Positions 8,128-16,338 of a stretch of DNA of 42,384 nucleotides are shown piece after piece. The DNA comes from an uncultured Alcaligenaceae bacterium. Its GTDB lineage: Bacteria > Pseudomonadota > Gammaproteobacteria > Burkholderiales > Burkholderiaceae_B. The notes beneath the pieces are model-generated. The model saw nothing but the letters and a program-made list of their open reading frames with translations, did not search any database and had not been told where the DNA came from. Where the stretch lies: positions 1-42,384 of the forward strand of contig CALFXX010000033.1 in assembly GCA_937952975.1 (NCBI GenBank). The letters are read 5' to 3'. The translations under genes were made by a program, and so were the position numbers. Positions within the stretch are counted from its first letter, which is position 1, and every line of letters starts with the position of its first letter.

Positions 8128-9164
8128 TCGGAGTGATCTTGAAAAAAATAATTGGTTTGACGTTGATGCTTATGATGGCGACTTGTTGGTCTGCGCCTGA
8201 CACGCGCCCTGAAAAAGTCGATGTCGCGATTGCGACCTCACCCTCGGTCATCTCATACTATTCTTTTGAGATTGCAATGGCTAAGGGTTACTTCAAGGAC
8301 GAAGGGCTGAATATTACACGCAGTATGTTTGCCGGTGGGCCTAAGGCCATGCAGGCACTTTTGGGCGGTAGCGCCGATGTCGCTGTTAGTGCCTATGCGA
8401 ATACGTTGAATATGGCCGCTAAGGGGCAAAACTTGCAGGCCTTTTTCTTAATGATTGATTACCCTGCTTACGCAGTTGGCGTTACCAAGGCTGGGCAGAC
8501 TAAATTTAAAGGCTTTGAGAGTTTGCCAGGCCTCAAGGTGGGTGTGACCTCACCTGGTTCAAGCACCCACATGGTGTTTAACGCGATTGCGCACCGTCAC
8601 GGGGTCAACGTTAAGTCGTATTCAGTCATCGGGGTCGGTGCCTTGGCAGGTGCTGCGTCAGCCGCACAAACTGGGGCCATTGACGTGTTGGTGGGCATTG
8701 ATCCAGTGGTGACAATGCTGACAAACAGTGGCGATCTTAAAATTGTGGCGGACTTACGCACGGGTGCTGGTACTTTCGAGGCACTTGGCAGTCGTACCTA
8801 CCCTGAGGGATCAATGCTCGCTAGCACAGAGTTTGTACAAAAAAATCCTAAAACTATTCAGGCGCTAACCAATGCAATGCTAAAAGCGCAGTTGTTTTTG
8901 CAAACTGCAAGCGCGGCTGAAATTGCTGATTCATTGCCAAAGTCTTATCAAATCGGAGAGCGCGACTTATATCTTCAGGCGATTCAAAATACCCGTTCTG
9001 TCTATTCAAAAAACGGGCGTTATGATCCAGAGGGCATACAGGCGGTGTTAAAAGTATTGACCGAGTTTGATGCCGAGTTGGCCGCTGTACAGAGCAAAAT
9101 TGATGTCAGCGCAACGTTTACGAATCGTTTTGTGGATGTCGCGCTCGCGGCGCAAAAAAGGTAG
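8124..9164 (+). CDS. NMT1/TauA-like ABC transporter substrate-binding protein
   Basis: A 346-residue (or 341-residue) periplasmic binding protein of the NMT1/THI5-like group used by ABC importers for sulfonates, nitrate-type anions, pyrimidine precursors or aromatic acids. ATG 8124 overlaps the leuD stop. TTG 8139 has GGAG at 5-base spacing and gives a cleaner signal peptide, MKKIIGLTLMLMMATCWSA, so TTG is probably the true start. The mature part has the typical EIAMAKGYFKDEGLNI segment and AGGPKAMQALLGGSADVAV. No ABC permease or ATPase follows it; the next gene is a YeeE/YedE protein after 206 bases. Translational coupling to leuD suggests its ligand feeds the leuBCD step, which is an inference. 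Confidence 0.85.
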   Translation: MIGVILKKIIGLTLMLMMATCWSAPDTRPEKVDVAIATSPSVISYYSFEIAMAKGYFKDEGLNITRSMFAGGPKAMQALLGGSADVAVSAYANTLNMAAKGQNLQAFFLMIDYPAYAVGVTKAGQTKFKGFESLPGLKVGVTSPGSSTHMVFNAIAHRHGVNVKSYSVIGVGALAGAASAAQTGAIDVLVGIDPVVTMLTNSGDLKIVADLRTGAGTFEALGSRTYPEGSMLASTEFVQKNPKTIQALTNAMLKAQLFLQTASAAEIADSLPKSYQIGERDLYLQAIQNTRSVYSKNGRYDPEGIQAVLKVLTEFDAELAAVQSKIDVSATFTNRFVDVALAAQKR

Positions 9165-9370
9165 CGTATGGCTACTGCGCCCTGCAGCGGTCTGTGCTAA
9201 TTCGAGGTCGCTCGTTTCTTTATATATCTTTAGGTTATAAAGACGAGGCTGATCAATCTTTGGATAGTTCCTCGCAAGTGGCTATGATTCGCGGCTAGAC
9301 TCGCCGAGAGCGTATTGGTTGGGCTGCAGCGGTATCAGTCACGTCAGATGAAAAAACATTAGAACGATCT

Positions 9371-10372
9371 ATGGATACAAGAGAAACACTACTTTGGTCG
9401 GGGCTAGTCATTGGCCTGTTATTCGGAATAAATGGCCAGTGGTCCGGTTTTTGCCTGAATCGTGCCTTAAAAGAGGGATGGGATTCTGGCGCAAGACAAA
9501 AGGCTCAGTCTTTTGCGCTGGCTCTAGTGGTGTCGATGCTTGGTGCGCAAGTGTTGTCTGCGCTCGAGATCGTAGACCTGGGCACGTCTATTTACCGAGG
9601 CAATGGGGCCTCTTGGTTGTTTGTGATTCTGGGTGGTTTGATGTTCGGGTACGGCATGATGCTGGCCAATGGCTGCGGGGCCCGTGCGGTGGTACTGCTT
9701 GGCCAAGGTAACCTCAGATCGTTCGTGGTCTTGTTGTGCCTGGGGATCTCAGCCTATATGACGCTGACGGGCTTGTTGGCGCCGTTGCGTTTGACGCTCG
9801 CACAAGCGACTGCTATGCCGGCCCATGGTTTTTTTGAGTTTGCGGCGACAACGCGTTGGCTTGCGATTGGTTTGTTAGCGCTGTCTTTACTGGTATTTGT
9901 ATTTTGGCAAGGCTCAATTTTTAAACACAAAAAAGATCTAATGAGTGGCTTGGTCGTAGGGTTGCTCATTACGGCAGGTTGGTGGGTGACGGGTTGGTTG
10001 GGGCTTGATGAGTTTGAACCCGCACCCAGTGCCTCGTTCACCTTTATCGCTCCGATCGGAGAAACGATTCAGTACTCGATGATTTCAACCGGCGTCCGTT
10101 TGGGATTTGGCGTGACCGTGATGGTTGGCGTGGTACTTGGATCGTTCGTGGCTGCGAAATGGTCTAAGACTTTTCGCTTGCAGGGCTTCGCAACGCCTAA
10201 CGACATGCTGCGTTACATGGGCGGCGGCACCTTAATGGGTGTCGGCGGCGCGCTGGCGATGGGTTGTTCGATTGGTCAAGGGCTAACTGGGTTTTCGACC
10301 TTGACCTACGCCTCGATGCTAGCATTTGCCGCCATGTTGCTCGGTGCGCGATTGGCGCTTCGCAAAAGCTAA
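9371..10372 (+). CDS. YeeE/YedE-family (DUF395) sulfur-compound membrane transporter
   Basis: A 333-residue integral membrane protein with about nine hydrophobic segments. Family members such as YeeE/TsuA import thiosulfate through a path lined by conserved cysteines. The three expected cysteines are visible: C28 in SGFCLN, C102 in NGCGAR and C299 in MGCSIGQG, each in a Gly-rich hairpin. The two related halves are centred on 20-110 and 245-320. The upstream 206 bases include an AT-rich patch near 9210-9245 that could hold a promoter, but no clear -35/-10 pair. No Shine-Dalgarno is obvious before the ATG. No TusA-like small partner is adjacent. Confidence 0.87.
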   Translation: MDTRETLLWSGLVIGLLFGINGQWSGFCLNRALKEGWDSGARQKAQSFALALVVSMLGAQVLSALEIVDLGTSIYRGNGASWLFVILGGLMFGYGMMLANGCGARAVVLLGQGNLRSFVVLLCLGISAYMTLTGLLAPLRLTLAQATAMPAHGFFEFAATTRWLAIGLLALSLLVFVFWQGSIFKHKKDLMSGLVVGLLITAGWWVTGWLGLDEFEPAPSASFTFIAPIGETIQYSMISTGVRLGFGVTVMVGVVLGSFVAAKWSKTFRLQGFATPNDMLRYMGGGTLMGVGGALAMGCSIGQGLTGFSTLTYASMLAFAAMLLGARLALRKS

Positions 10373-10427
10373 GTGTTGTGATCACTGCAAGGTTGTTAGA
10401 CCTCACTGGCGTGGTGTTGCCTTTACG

Positions 10428-10988
10428 TTAGACCAACTGGCTTGTGATGAGTTCAATTTTTCTAGACGGATCTTTGCCATCCCATTTAGCAGAGGCTTGC
10501 TGCATGAGCGACAAAAATTTCAATTGAGTGTCGTTGTATTCAATCAGCTCGAGCATGCCCGGAAAGTCGCCCGTGGTGTCAAAGTACGCAAACCTGATAC
10601 CGCGCGGTGTTAAACCTTCAAACGCCAACACATAGCCCATTTTTTTATAGCGTGCGACGTCAACCTCGTATTGCGTCGTTGCCATGCCAAGGTGATGAAA
10701 GCCGTAGCCCTTTTTCTTAATCACATCCCAATAGACAGAAGGCTTGTCATCAAGCGGCTGGATCACTTCAAAACACATATTGCCTGAAAAGCTCAATGCT
10801 AGACCCATACGCATATCAGTCGGCTCACCGCGATAGTAGGCCTCTTTCAAGGTATAGCCGTTTGAGTAAAACCAAGGGCCGATATTGAATTTTTGACTGT
10901 ATTCAAGAATCGCCTTCTGTAAATCTTCAACGACGTAGGCGACCTGTACGATTCCGCCTAAGGGTTGTCCAAAAATATTTTCAATCAT
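10428..10988 (-). CDS. VOC-superfamily (glyoxalase/bleomycin-resistance fold) protein
   Basis: A 186-residue cytoplasmic protein with the paired beta-alpha-beta-beta-beta modules of the vicinal oxygen chelate superfamily. Candidate metal ligands are Q15 (GGIVQVAY), E74 (CFEVIQP), H98 or H99 (GFHHLG) and E147 or E150 (LELIE), giving a Gln/Glu/His/Glu type site as in glyoxalase I or methylmalonyl-CoA epimerase relatives. It stands alone on the minus strand, convergent with the YeeE gene (55 bases between stops) and divergent from the ABC importer at 11279. The reaction cannot be assigned: epimerase, lyase and dioxygenase-like roles all occur in this fold. Confidence 0.82.
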   Translation of the reverse strand: MIENIFGQPLGGIVQVAYVVEDLQKAILEYSQKFNIGPWFYSNGYTLKEAYYRGEPTDMRMGLALSFSGNMCFEVIQPLDDKPSVYWDVIKKKGYGFHHLGMATTQYEVDVARYKKMGYVLAFEGLTPRGIRFAYFDTTGDFPGMLELIEYNDTQLKFLSLMQQASAKWDGKDPSRKIELITSQLV

Positions 10989-11044
10989 GAGTGTCTCTCG
11001 TTGTATCGCGACGGTTATGTTCTTGCGCGATTTGACTTGTTAAC

Positions 11045-11070
11045 GTAGCCACAGCGCATTGCACGGCTAC
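11045..11070. repeat. 6-bp inverted repeat in the divergent intergenic region
   Basis: GTAGCC (11045-11050) and GGCTAC (11065-11070) are perfect arms 14 bases apart, 57 bases upstream of the VOC gene and 208 bases upstream of the ABC binding protein. The 290-base gap (10989-11278) holds no gene I can support. This repeat may be an operator or chance. Confidence 0.25.
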
Positions 11071-11182
11071 ATGTCTTGCGAAGACTCGTGGCTGTGAAGG
11101 TGCGAAGCATTGCTTGAGTTATAACAGTTTTAGCAGAGCTAACCGCATAGTGATACATCTGCTGCTTCAAAACTCAGTGACG

Positions 11183-11211
11183 TTGACACAAGGCGGGTCT
11201 CCCCCTAAGCT
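11183..11211 (+). promoter_or_regulatory. Candidate sigma-70 promoter for the ABC importer operon
   Basis: A perfect -35 box TTGACA (11183-11188) is followed, after exactly 17 bases, by TAAGCT (11206-11211), a weak -10 box matching three of six consensus positions. It lies about 70 bases upstream of the binding-protein ATG, which itself has GGAG at 7-8 bases. The -35 is convincing; the -10 is not, so an activator may be needed. Confidence 0.35.
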
Positions 11212-11278
11212 GCAGTAAGAATGAGGTTGTCGCAATCAGCATGCGGCGCTGCAACAATAAAAATATCGGAGACTTTCT

Positions 11279-12295
11279 ATGAAGCACACATTGCTTGGCA
11301 GTATCTTGGTTGCTTGCGCGTTGCAAAACATGGCTCCCGTTGCAGCCCAAACGAACGAGTACGGTAGCCCCGAGTTAATCCAAGCGGCTACTAAAGAGGG
11401 TAAGTTGGTGCTCTACACCACGATGGATAAAGAAAACACCGTGCGTGCGATTGGGCTGTTCAATAAGCGCTTTCCTGGGATCGATGTACAAGTACTGCGA
11501 ATGCCCGGTGGGCAGTTGGTCACGCGTGTGCAGGCCGAGATGGCTGCAGGTAAGTTAGCGGCTGATATTGTTTCTTTATCGGATCAAGCTCAAGTTGATA
11601 CCGTTCAGGCCGCCTTTGCCGACTACGCGCCACCCAACGCAAGCGGCTTTCCTGCGCCGAACGCAGCCAAGAAGGCCTGGCCTTTGACGATGGCAGCCTG
11701 GTGTATTGGTTACAACACCGAGCTCGTGAAGACTCCCCCTAAATCCTGGGCTGAACTCACTGAGGCGCAATACAAGGGTAAGTTGGGTGAGGTGACGATT
11801 TTGACGGGTGGCACCGGCTGGGTGCGTTCGATGTTTGAACGTGAGACTCTAGGCGAGGGTTACTGGGCAGCCTTGGCCGCAAACAAGCCCAAGATATTTC
11901 CTAGCGGTGTGCCGTTAAGCGATGCCTTGCTGCGCGGCGAGGTCTCTGTGGCGGCGATCATCACCAATCAGATTTTGCCGCGCACCAAAGAGGGTGCTCC
12001 AATTACCTGTAATTTCGCAAAAGAGGGAATCCCTGTCATTGAGCTGCCTATCAGTTTGGTTAAAAATGCTAAAGCGCCTAATGCAGCGACCTTGTTTATG
12101 AACTGGTCACTGTCAAAAGAAGGGCAGTCAATCGTGGTCAATGACTGGAAGATGTTTTCGGCGCTGAGTGGCACACCGTCGCCAGAGGGTTTTGATCCAT
12201 CAATACATAAAATTTGGCGAGCAGATCCCGCCAAAACAGCGGCGAATCGCGAGGCCTGGACGAAAGAGTGGACGCAATTATTTAATTGGCGCTAA
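11279..12295 (+). CDS. AfuA/FbpA-like ABC transporter substrate-binding protein
   Basis: A 338-residue periplasmic binding protein of the Fe3+/putrescine/aminoethylphosphonate class, with a signal peptide of about 23 residues ending APVAA before QTNEYG. The ATG has a good upstream GGAG. The mature fold motifs include EGKLVLYTTMDKE and KSWAELTEAQYKGKL. In true ferric-binding proteins a Tyr pair follows the GEAxVAxxN strand; here the equivalent segment reads AAIITNQILPRTK (225-237), with no tyrosines. Iron coordination of the FbpA type is therefore unlikely and an organic ligand more probable. It is the first gene of a three-gene importer operon. Confidence 0.88.
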   Translation: MKHTLLGSILVACALQNMAPVAAQTNEYGSPELIQAATKEGKLVLYTTMDKENTVRAIGLFNKRFPGIDVQVLRMPGGQLVTRVQAEMAAGKLAADIVSLSDQAQVDTVQAAFADYAPPNASGFPAPNAAKKAWPLTMAAWCIGYNTELVKTPPKSWAELTEAQYKGKLGEVTILTGGTGWVRSMFERETLGEGYWAALAANKPKIFPSGVPLSDALLRGEVSVAAIITNQILPRTKEGAPITCNFAKEGIPVIELPISLVKNAKAPNAATLFMNWSLSKEGQSIVVNDWKMFSALSGTPSPEGFDPSIHKIWRADPAKTAANREAWTKEWTQLFNWR

Positions 12296-12303
12296 ATTTT
12301 TGT

Positions 12304-14061
12304 ATGCTGCCTCAATCTGCTAAACCGGCCGAACCTGGTCGTCTGACCCAGACTGCCATCGCGCTTTTTGGCAATTGGTTCTGGTCTGGGTTGCTATTGA
12401 TCATTTTGACGTTGCTAGTCATCTATCCAATGATCATGTTGGTAGTCGGTGCGCTTACAGACATGGATCCGATTACTGAGGGGATCGATGTCTCGCGCTT
12501 TGCGCTGCACCACTTTTCTGCAGCGTTAACCAATCCTAATGCGTCTGCCGCATTACTCAATTCGCTGATCGCATGCGGGGGCGGTGCGCTGGTGGCCGTC
12601 GTGGTTGGCCTGATTTTCTCTTGGATGGTGGTGCGAACCAATATGCCAGGGCGAAAGCTGATTGCGGCGTTGTCATACATTCCCTTGTTTGTGCCACCGA
12701 TGGTGGGGGCGATTGCCTGGTCTCTATTGGGCTCGCCAACGACTGGGCTGCTGAACACTTTTTTTAAATGGTTTGGTTCTGACATACGGGTCAATATCTA
12801 TTCGATGGGTGGGTTGATCGCGGTGTTTGGCATGTATTACGCACCCTACGTGTATATGTTCACGGCCTCAGCCCTGCGTAACATGGATCCCACGCTTGAA
12901 GAGGCTTCTGAAATTAGTGGCGCAAGTGCTTTTTATACGCAATTGCACGTGACGTTTCCCTTGATTCTTCCCGCTATCCTGTCAAGTATGTTGTTGTCCT
13001 TTGTGGTGATGCTAGGCATTTACGGGATTCCGTCGGTGCTCGGTTCACAGTCGAGCATCATGTTGCTCAGCACTTACTTGTTTCAACTGACGTCCTGGAG
13101 TCCGCCTCTTTATAACGCTGCTGCAGCGGTTTCGATCTTGATGATTATTGTTGCCGCAGCGTTAGTCTTGATTCAACAAAAAGTGTTGTCTAAACGTAGC
13201 TACATCACAATCAGTGGCAAAGGTTTTCGCCCGCGCGAATTGAATCTCGGCAACTGGAAGTGGCTGATGTTTGTGTTGGCGATGATTTATCTGTTGATCG
13301 TTGTGGTCTTGCCGATCACCGCACTTGCAATTGCCGCCACCAGAAAATTTATGTTTGTCCCAACGATGGCAAGTCTGTTTGAGCTGAAGCACTACTCCTG
13401 GGGACATTTTCAGACTGTACTAGCAGATCAACAAACGATTCAATCCGTCTGGAATACCTTGATCATCGGTTGTGCTACTGCGGTTGTTGGCGGCGTGTTG
13501 GCGTTTGCGATTGGCTACACCGTTCAGCGCAAAGACGCGCCGGCTGCCCGCGCCATTGATTTGATTTCAACCTTGCCTGCTGCTGTTCCGGGGTTGATTG
13601 TTGGGGTTGCATATTTATGGGCTTGGATCGGCCTCCCAATTGGTCTCTACGGCACGATCTGGATTTTGGTATTGGCCTTTGTTGGTCGCTTTATCCCTGA
13701 TACGGTAAAAGTGCTGTCGACTTCGCTCGCACAAATTCATCCAGAGCTCAAGGAGGCGGCGTGGATCTCGGGTAAGGGGCCGCTACGCACCATCACGACC
13801 ATCATCCTGCCCTTGGCCAAGCCGGGTGTCGCAGCAGCTATGACGCTTTTGTTTGTGTTAGCGATTCGAGAGCTAGGCTCGTCACTATTTTTGTATACGA
13901 CTGACACAATGATGATGGCGATTGCGCTATTGAATCTGTATGAAAGTGGCACGCTTGGCACTGCTGCGGCATTTGGTTTGGCACAGGTGGTGTTGCTTGG
14001 GTTATTGATCGGGCTAGCCAATCGTCTATCAGGCGGTTCGACAAATTCGAGTGTCGGGTGA
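12304..14061 (+). CDS. ABC transporter permease, two fused BPD_transp domains (FbpB/AfuB type)
   Basis: About 585 residues with roughly 12 membrane segments, in which two homologous permease halves are joined, as usual for ferric-type importers. The cytoplasmic EAA loops that contact the ATPase are EEASEISGASAF (from about 199) and ELKEAAWISGKGPL (from about 481). The start is placed at ATG 12304, eight bases after the binding-protein stop; an in-frame TTG at 12286 would overlap that gene, and neither has a clear Shine-Dalgarno. It works with the upstream binding protein and the downstream ATPase. The substrate follows the binding protein and is unknown. Confidence 0.9.
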   Translation: MLPQSAKPAEPGRLTQTAIALFGNWFWSGLLLIILTLLVIYPMIMLVVGALTDMDPITEGIDVSRFALHHFSAALTNPNASAALLNSLIACGGGALVAVVVGLIFSWMVVRTNMPGRKLIAALSYIPLFVPPMVGAIAWSLLGSPTTGLLNTFFKWFGSDIRVNIYSMGGLIAVFGMYYAPYVYMFTASALRNMDPTLEEASEISGASAFYTQLHVTFPLILPAILSSMLLSFVVMLGIYGIPSVLGSQSSIMLLSTYLFQLTSWSPPLYNAAAAVSILMIIVAAALVLIQQKVLSKRSYITISGKGFRPRELNLGNWKWLMFVLAMIYLLIVVVLPITALAIAATRKFMFVPTMASLFELKHYSWGHFQTVLADQQTIQSVWNTLIIGCATAVVGGVLAFAIGYTVQRKDAPAARAIDLISTLPAAVPGLIVGVAYLWAWIGLPIGLYGTIWILVLAFVGRFIPDTVKVLSTSLAQIHPELKEAAWISGKGPLRTITTIILPLAKPGVAAAMTLLFVLAIRELGSSLFLYTTDTMMMAIALLNLYESGTLGTAAAFGLAQVVLLGLLIGLANRLSGGSTNSSVG

Positions 14062-14064
14062 AAG

Positions 14065-14213
14065 CGATGGGCGTGACGGGCGAGGGTGAGTATTTGGCGT
14101 ATCAGATGATCGCGGTCACCCGCAATGATGTGTTGGAGTGCAGTTGATGGCGGGCGTACTCGTTGGTTCGTTGGAGAGCAGATGATGGCAGTCACACTTG
14201 ATGTGCAGTGCTT
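14065..14213 (+). repeat. Diverged tandem duplication spanning the ATPase start
   Basis: CAGATGATCGCGGTCAC (14103-14119) recurs 76 bases later as CAGATGATGGCAGTCAC (14179-14195), with 15 of 17 positions identical. Both copies are preceded by a GATGG..GGGCGT-like block 35-40 bases upstream and followed by GATGTG. The second copy contains the real ATPase start. The first encodes a similar short peptide (QMIAVTRNDV against QMMAVTLDV) in another frame and ends at TGA 14145-14147. It looks like an old local duplication of the translation-start region. Confidence 0.5.
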
Positions 14214-15267
14214 AGTGAAAGACTTTTCGTCGGGGCGTCCCGCGGTGGATCAGGTGAGCTTTCAAATCCCGACCGGCGAAATCACTGTGCTCTTAGGGCC
14301 TTCTGGGTGCGGCAAGACAACGACCCTGCGTTGCGTTGCCGGCCTGGAGCATCCCACGGCGGGTCAGATCGTGATTGACGAGCAAATCGTTTCGGCGCCC
14401 TTAAAGGGGATCTCTGTCGCGCCTCGTCATCGTGAGGTTGGGATGGTTTTTCAGTCTTATGCGGTTTGGCCGCACATGACGGTCAAACAAAATGTTGCCT
14501 ATCCTTTGAAGCATCGTGGCATCGACAAAAAGGAAATCGAACAGAAGGTCACACAAGCGCTTGAGTTGGTTGATCTACTTGAGTATGCCGATCGGCCTGC
14601 AACGTCGTTATCCGGTGGGCAGATGCAACGTGTGGCGTTAGCGCGCAGCTTGAGTTATCAACCCAAAATATTGTTGCTGGATGAACCGCTCTCCAACTTA
14701 GATGCAAAGTTACGCCTGCGGTTGCGCGCTGATCTGCGTCGCATTATTAAACAGGCGGGTTTGACTGCGCTGTATGTGACGCATGATCAGTCAGAGGCCG
14801 TCGTACTAGGTGATCAAATCGGTGTCATGAATCAAGGCAAGCTCTTGCAGATGGGTACGCCGCAACAAATTTACAACCGGCCTTCGGATTTGTTTGTCGC
14901 AAGTTTTACCGGTGCCTCAAATGCGCTGCACGGAACCGTGGTGAACCATGATGGTGTTGATCATGTTGTTGAGTTGGCGCAGGGTGCAAAGCTTAGGGCT
15001 CGCTGTTTGACCAAGCTGAGTCAAGGTCAGTCTGTTGTGATTGCAGTGCGCCCAGAAAACATTTCTTTAACGGCCCAGGCAACACAGGCGTCGTTGCCTG
15101 TTCGCGTTCGTCAATTGCAATTTTTAGGTGTTCAGACCAATTACGAACTTGAGGTGTTTGGCCAAACACTAGAGGTGACCGAGTTGGGCACGGCGCCACG
15201 CTTTGAAGCAGGGGCAGAAGTCTTTATGACTCTGCCCCCTGAACAGTGCTGGGGCTACCCGGAGTAA
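14182..15267 (+). CDS. ABC transporter ATP-binding protein (FbpC/PotA type)
   Basis: The start is placed at ATG 14182, with ATG 14185 equally possible; GGAG at 14173-14176 serves both. The product is 361 residues. The nucleotide-binding domain shows Walker A GPSGCGKTT (39-47), Q-loop Q91, signature LSGGQMQR (143-150), Walker B ILLLDEP with D167/E168, and switch H201. A TOBE domain (about 270-360) forms the C-terminus, as in iron, spermidine and sugar importers. A longer frame from 14125 exists but has no ribosome site. The 120-base gap from the permease, unusual in such an operon, is explained by the duplication described separately. Confidence 0.92.
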   Translation: MMAVTLDVQCLVKDFSSGRPAVDQVSFQIPTGEITVLLGPSGCGKTTTLRCVAGLEHPTAGQIVIDEQIVSAPLKGISVAPRHREVGMVFQSYAVWPHMTVKQNVAYPLKHRGIDKKEIEQKVTQALELVDLLEYADRPATSLSGGQMQRVALARSLSYQPKILLLDEPLSNLDAKLRLRLRADLRRIIKQAGLTALYVTHDQSEAVVLGDQIGVMNQGKLLQMGTPQQIYNRPSDLFVASFTGASNALHGTVVNHDGVDHVVELAQGAKLRARCLTKLSQGQSVVIAVRPENISLTAQATQASLPVRVRQLQFLGVQTNYELEVFGQTLEVTELGTAPRFEAGAEVFMTLPPEQCWGYPE

Positions 15268-15326
15268 GCTTCCGCTTGAGTGACCCCACATCTAAGTTTG
15301 CGCTGTGCTTACCGGGCTAAGCTGAC

Positions 15327-16241
15327 TTACTTACTTTTATCTTGCTCCACCACCAGATGGGTATGAGCAAGTTTGAGTAGTGGGCAAGCAACGCCTTTGC
15401 TCACGCCGCGCTGAATCATTTGCCCCAAGATATGCTCATGCTCGGTCATGTTACCTTGCGTCAGATCTCTAAGCATGGATGCTGCAAAGCTTGACTTCAC
15501 GTTGGTCAGCATTTCAAGCGAGCGTTTTTGCGCTGACTCTTTTGTGGGAAAACCATTGGCGGCTGCAATGGCACAGCTTTCAGCATAGAAACTGGTGGTG
15601 CTTTCGATACCCCAGGGTGCGGCAGAGATTTTGCCAACGTGACCACGACAAATGGTTGTCATCCCAGCCAAGCTCGCTAAAAACACCCATTTATCCCATA
15701 ACGATTGTTCGATGTTTTCGCTGTACAAGCGATCGAAACCGGCGTTTTCGCATAACGCATAGAAATCTCTTGCAATTTGCTCGTGCGCTGCAGCGCGATG
15801 ACCAACAGTGAGCATATGCAAGTCTGTGAGTTGCTTGACTGTGCCCGTTGGTGAAATCGTCGCGGCGATCTGAGCCACGCCACCCATGACACGATCTTTG
15901 CCAAATTTGGCATCGAGCTGCTGAATATGATCCAAGCCATTTAAGAATGGCAAAAATACACCTTTACTACTGGCACCCTCAAGCGAGGCTAGGGCATCTT
16001 CAAAATCAAACGACTTGGGCGCCAGCACAATCAAATCATATTCAGGCTTGAGTTGATCGCGTGTGATCGCTTTAGGTTGAACCGTGAAGGTGTCTTTTGG
16101 CGTTTCGATAACAAGACCCTCGGCCTGAATCTTTGCGTGGCGTTTATCGCGCAACAGATAGGTCACATCGGCACCTGCCTGAATCAGTCGTGCTCCAAAA
16201 TAACCGCCGACTCCACCTGCGCCCAAAATTAGAATTTTCAC
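15327..16241 (-). CDS. Ketopantoate reductase family protein (PanE/ApbA-like)
   Basis: A 304-residue NADPH-dependent reductase of the 2-dehydropantoate 2-reductase family. The nucleotide motif GAGGVGGYFG is at 7-16. Residues equivalent to the E. coli active site are all visible: K76 (APKSF), N101 (LNGLD), the catalytic K184 (LWDKW) and E267 (NMTEHE). It is thus probably active on a 2-keto acid. Burkholderiales usually carry several paralogues, and this one is outside any pantothenate cluster and divergent from a Bug receptor, so its substrate may be another branched 2-keto acid. The gene ends 59 bases from the convergent ABC ATPase stop. Confidence 0.87.
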   Translation of the reverse strand: MKILILGAGGVGGYFGARLIQAGADVTYLLRDKRHAKIQAEGLVIETPKDTFTVQPKAITRDQLKPEYDLIVLAPKSFDFEDALASLEGASSKGVFLPFLNGLDHIQQLDAKFGKDRVMGGVAQIAATISPTGTVKQLTDLHMLTVGHRAAAHEQIARDFYALCENAGFDRLYSENIEQSLWDKWVFLASLAGMTTICRGHVGKISAAPWGIESTTSFYAESCAIAAANGFPTKESAQKRSLEMLTNVKSSFAASMLRDLTQGNMTEHEHILGQMIQRGVSKGVACPLLKLAHTHLVVEQDKSK

Positions 16242-16338
16242 TTGCTATCTTCCTGAGTGGTTAGTTGTATGGTTGGTTTAATATCAGCAAATACCTGCTA
16301 CGAATCATTACATAAAAAACACAATACCGGAGGCTGAT

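Noticed and set aside
9182..9333. A 10-base direct repeat CTGCAGCGGT at 9182-9191 and 9324-9333 upstream of the YeeE gene.
   Set aside because: The copies are 142 bases apart with no further similarity around them; a 10-base match in 200 bases with no symmetry is weak evidence for an operator or attachment site.
10378..10385. Palindrome GTGATCAC between the YeeE and VOC stops.
   Set aside because: An 8-base palindrome between convergent genes is expected by chance and forms no useful hairpin.
14067..14147. A 26-codon frame between the ABC permease and ATPase.
   Set aside because: It is explained as the degenerate first copy of the duplicated ATPase start; it ends in TGA and has no recognisable product.
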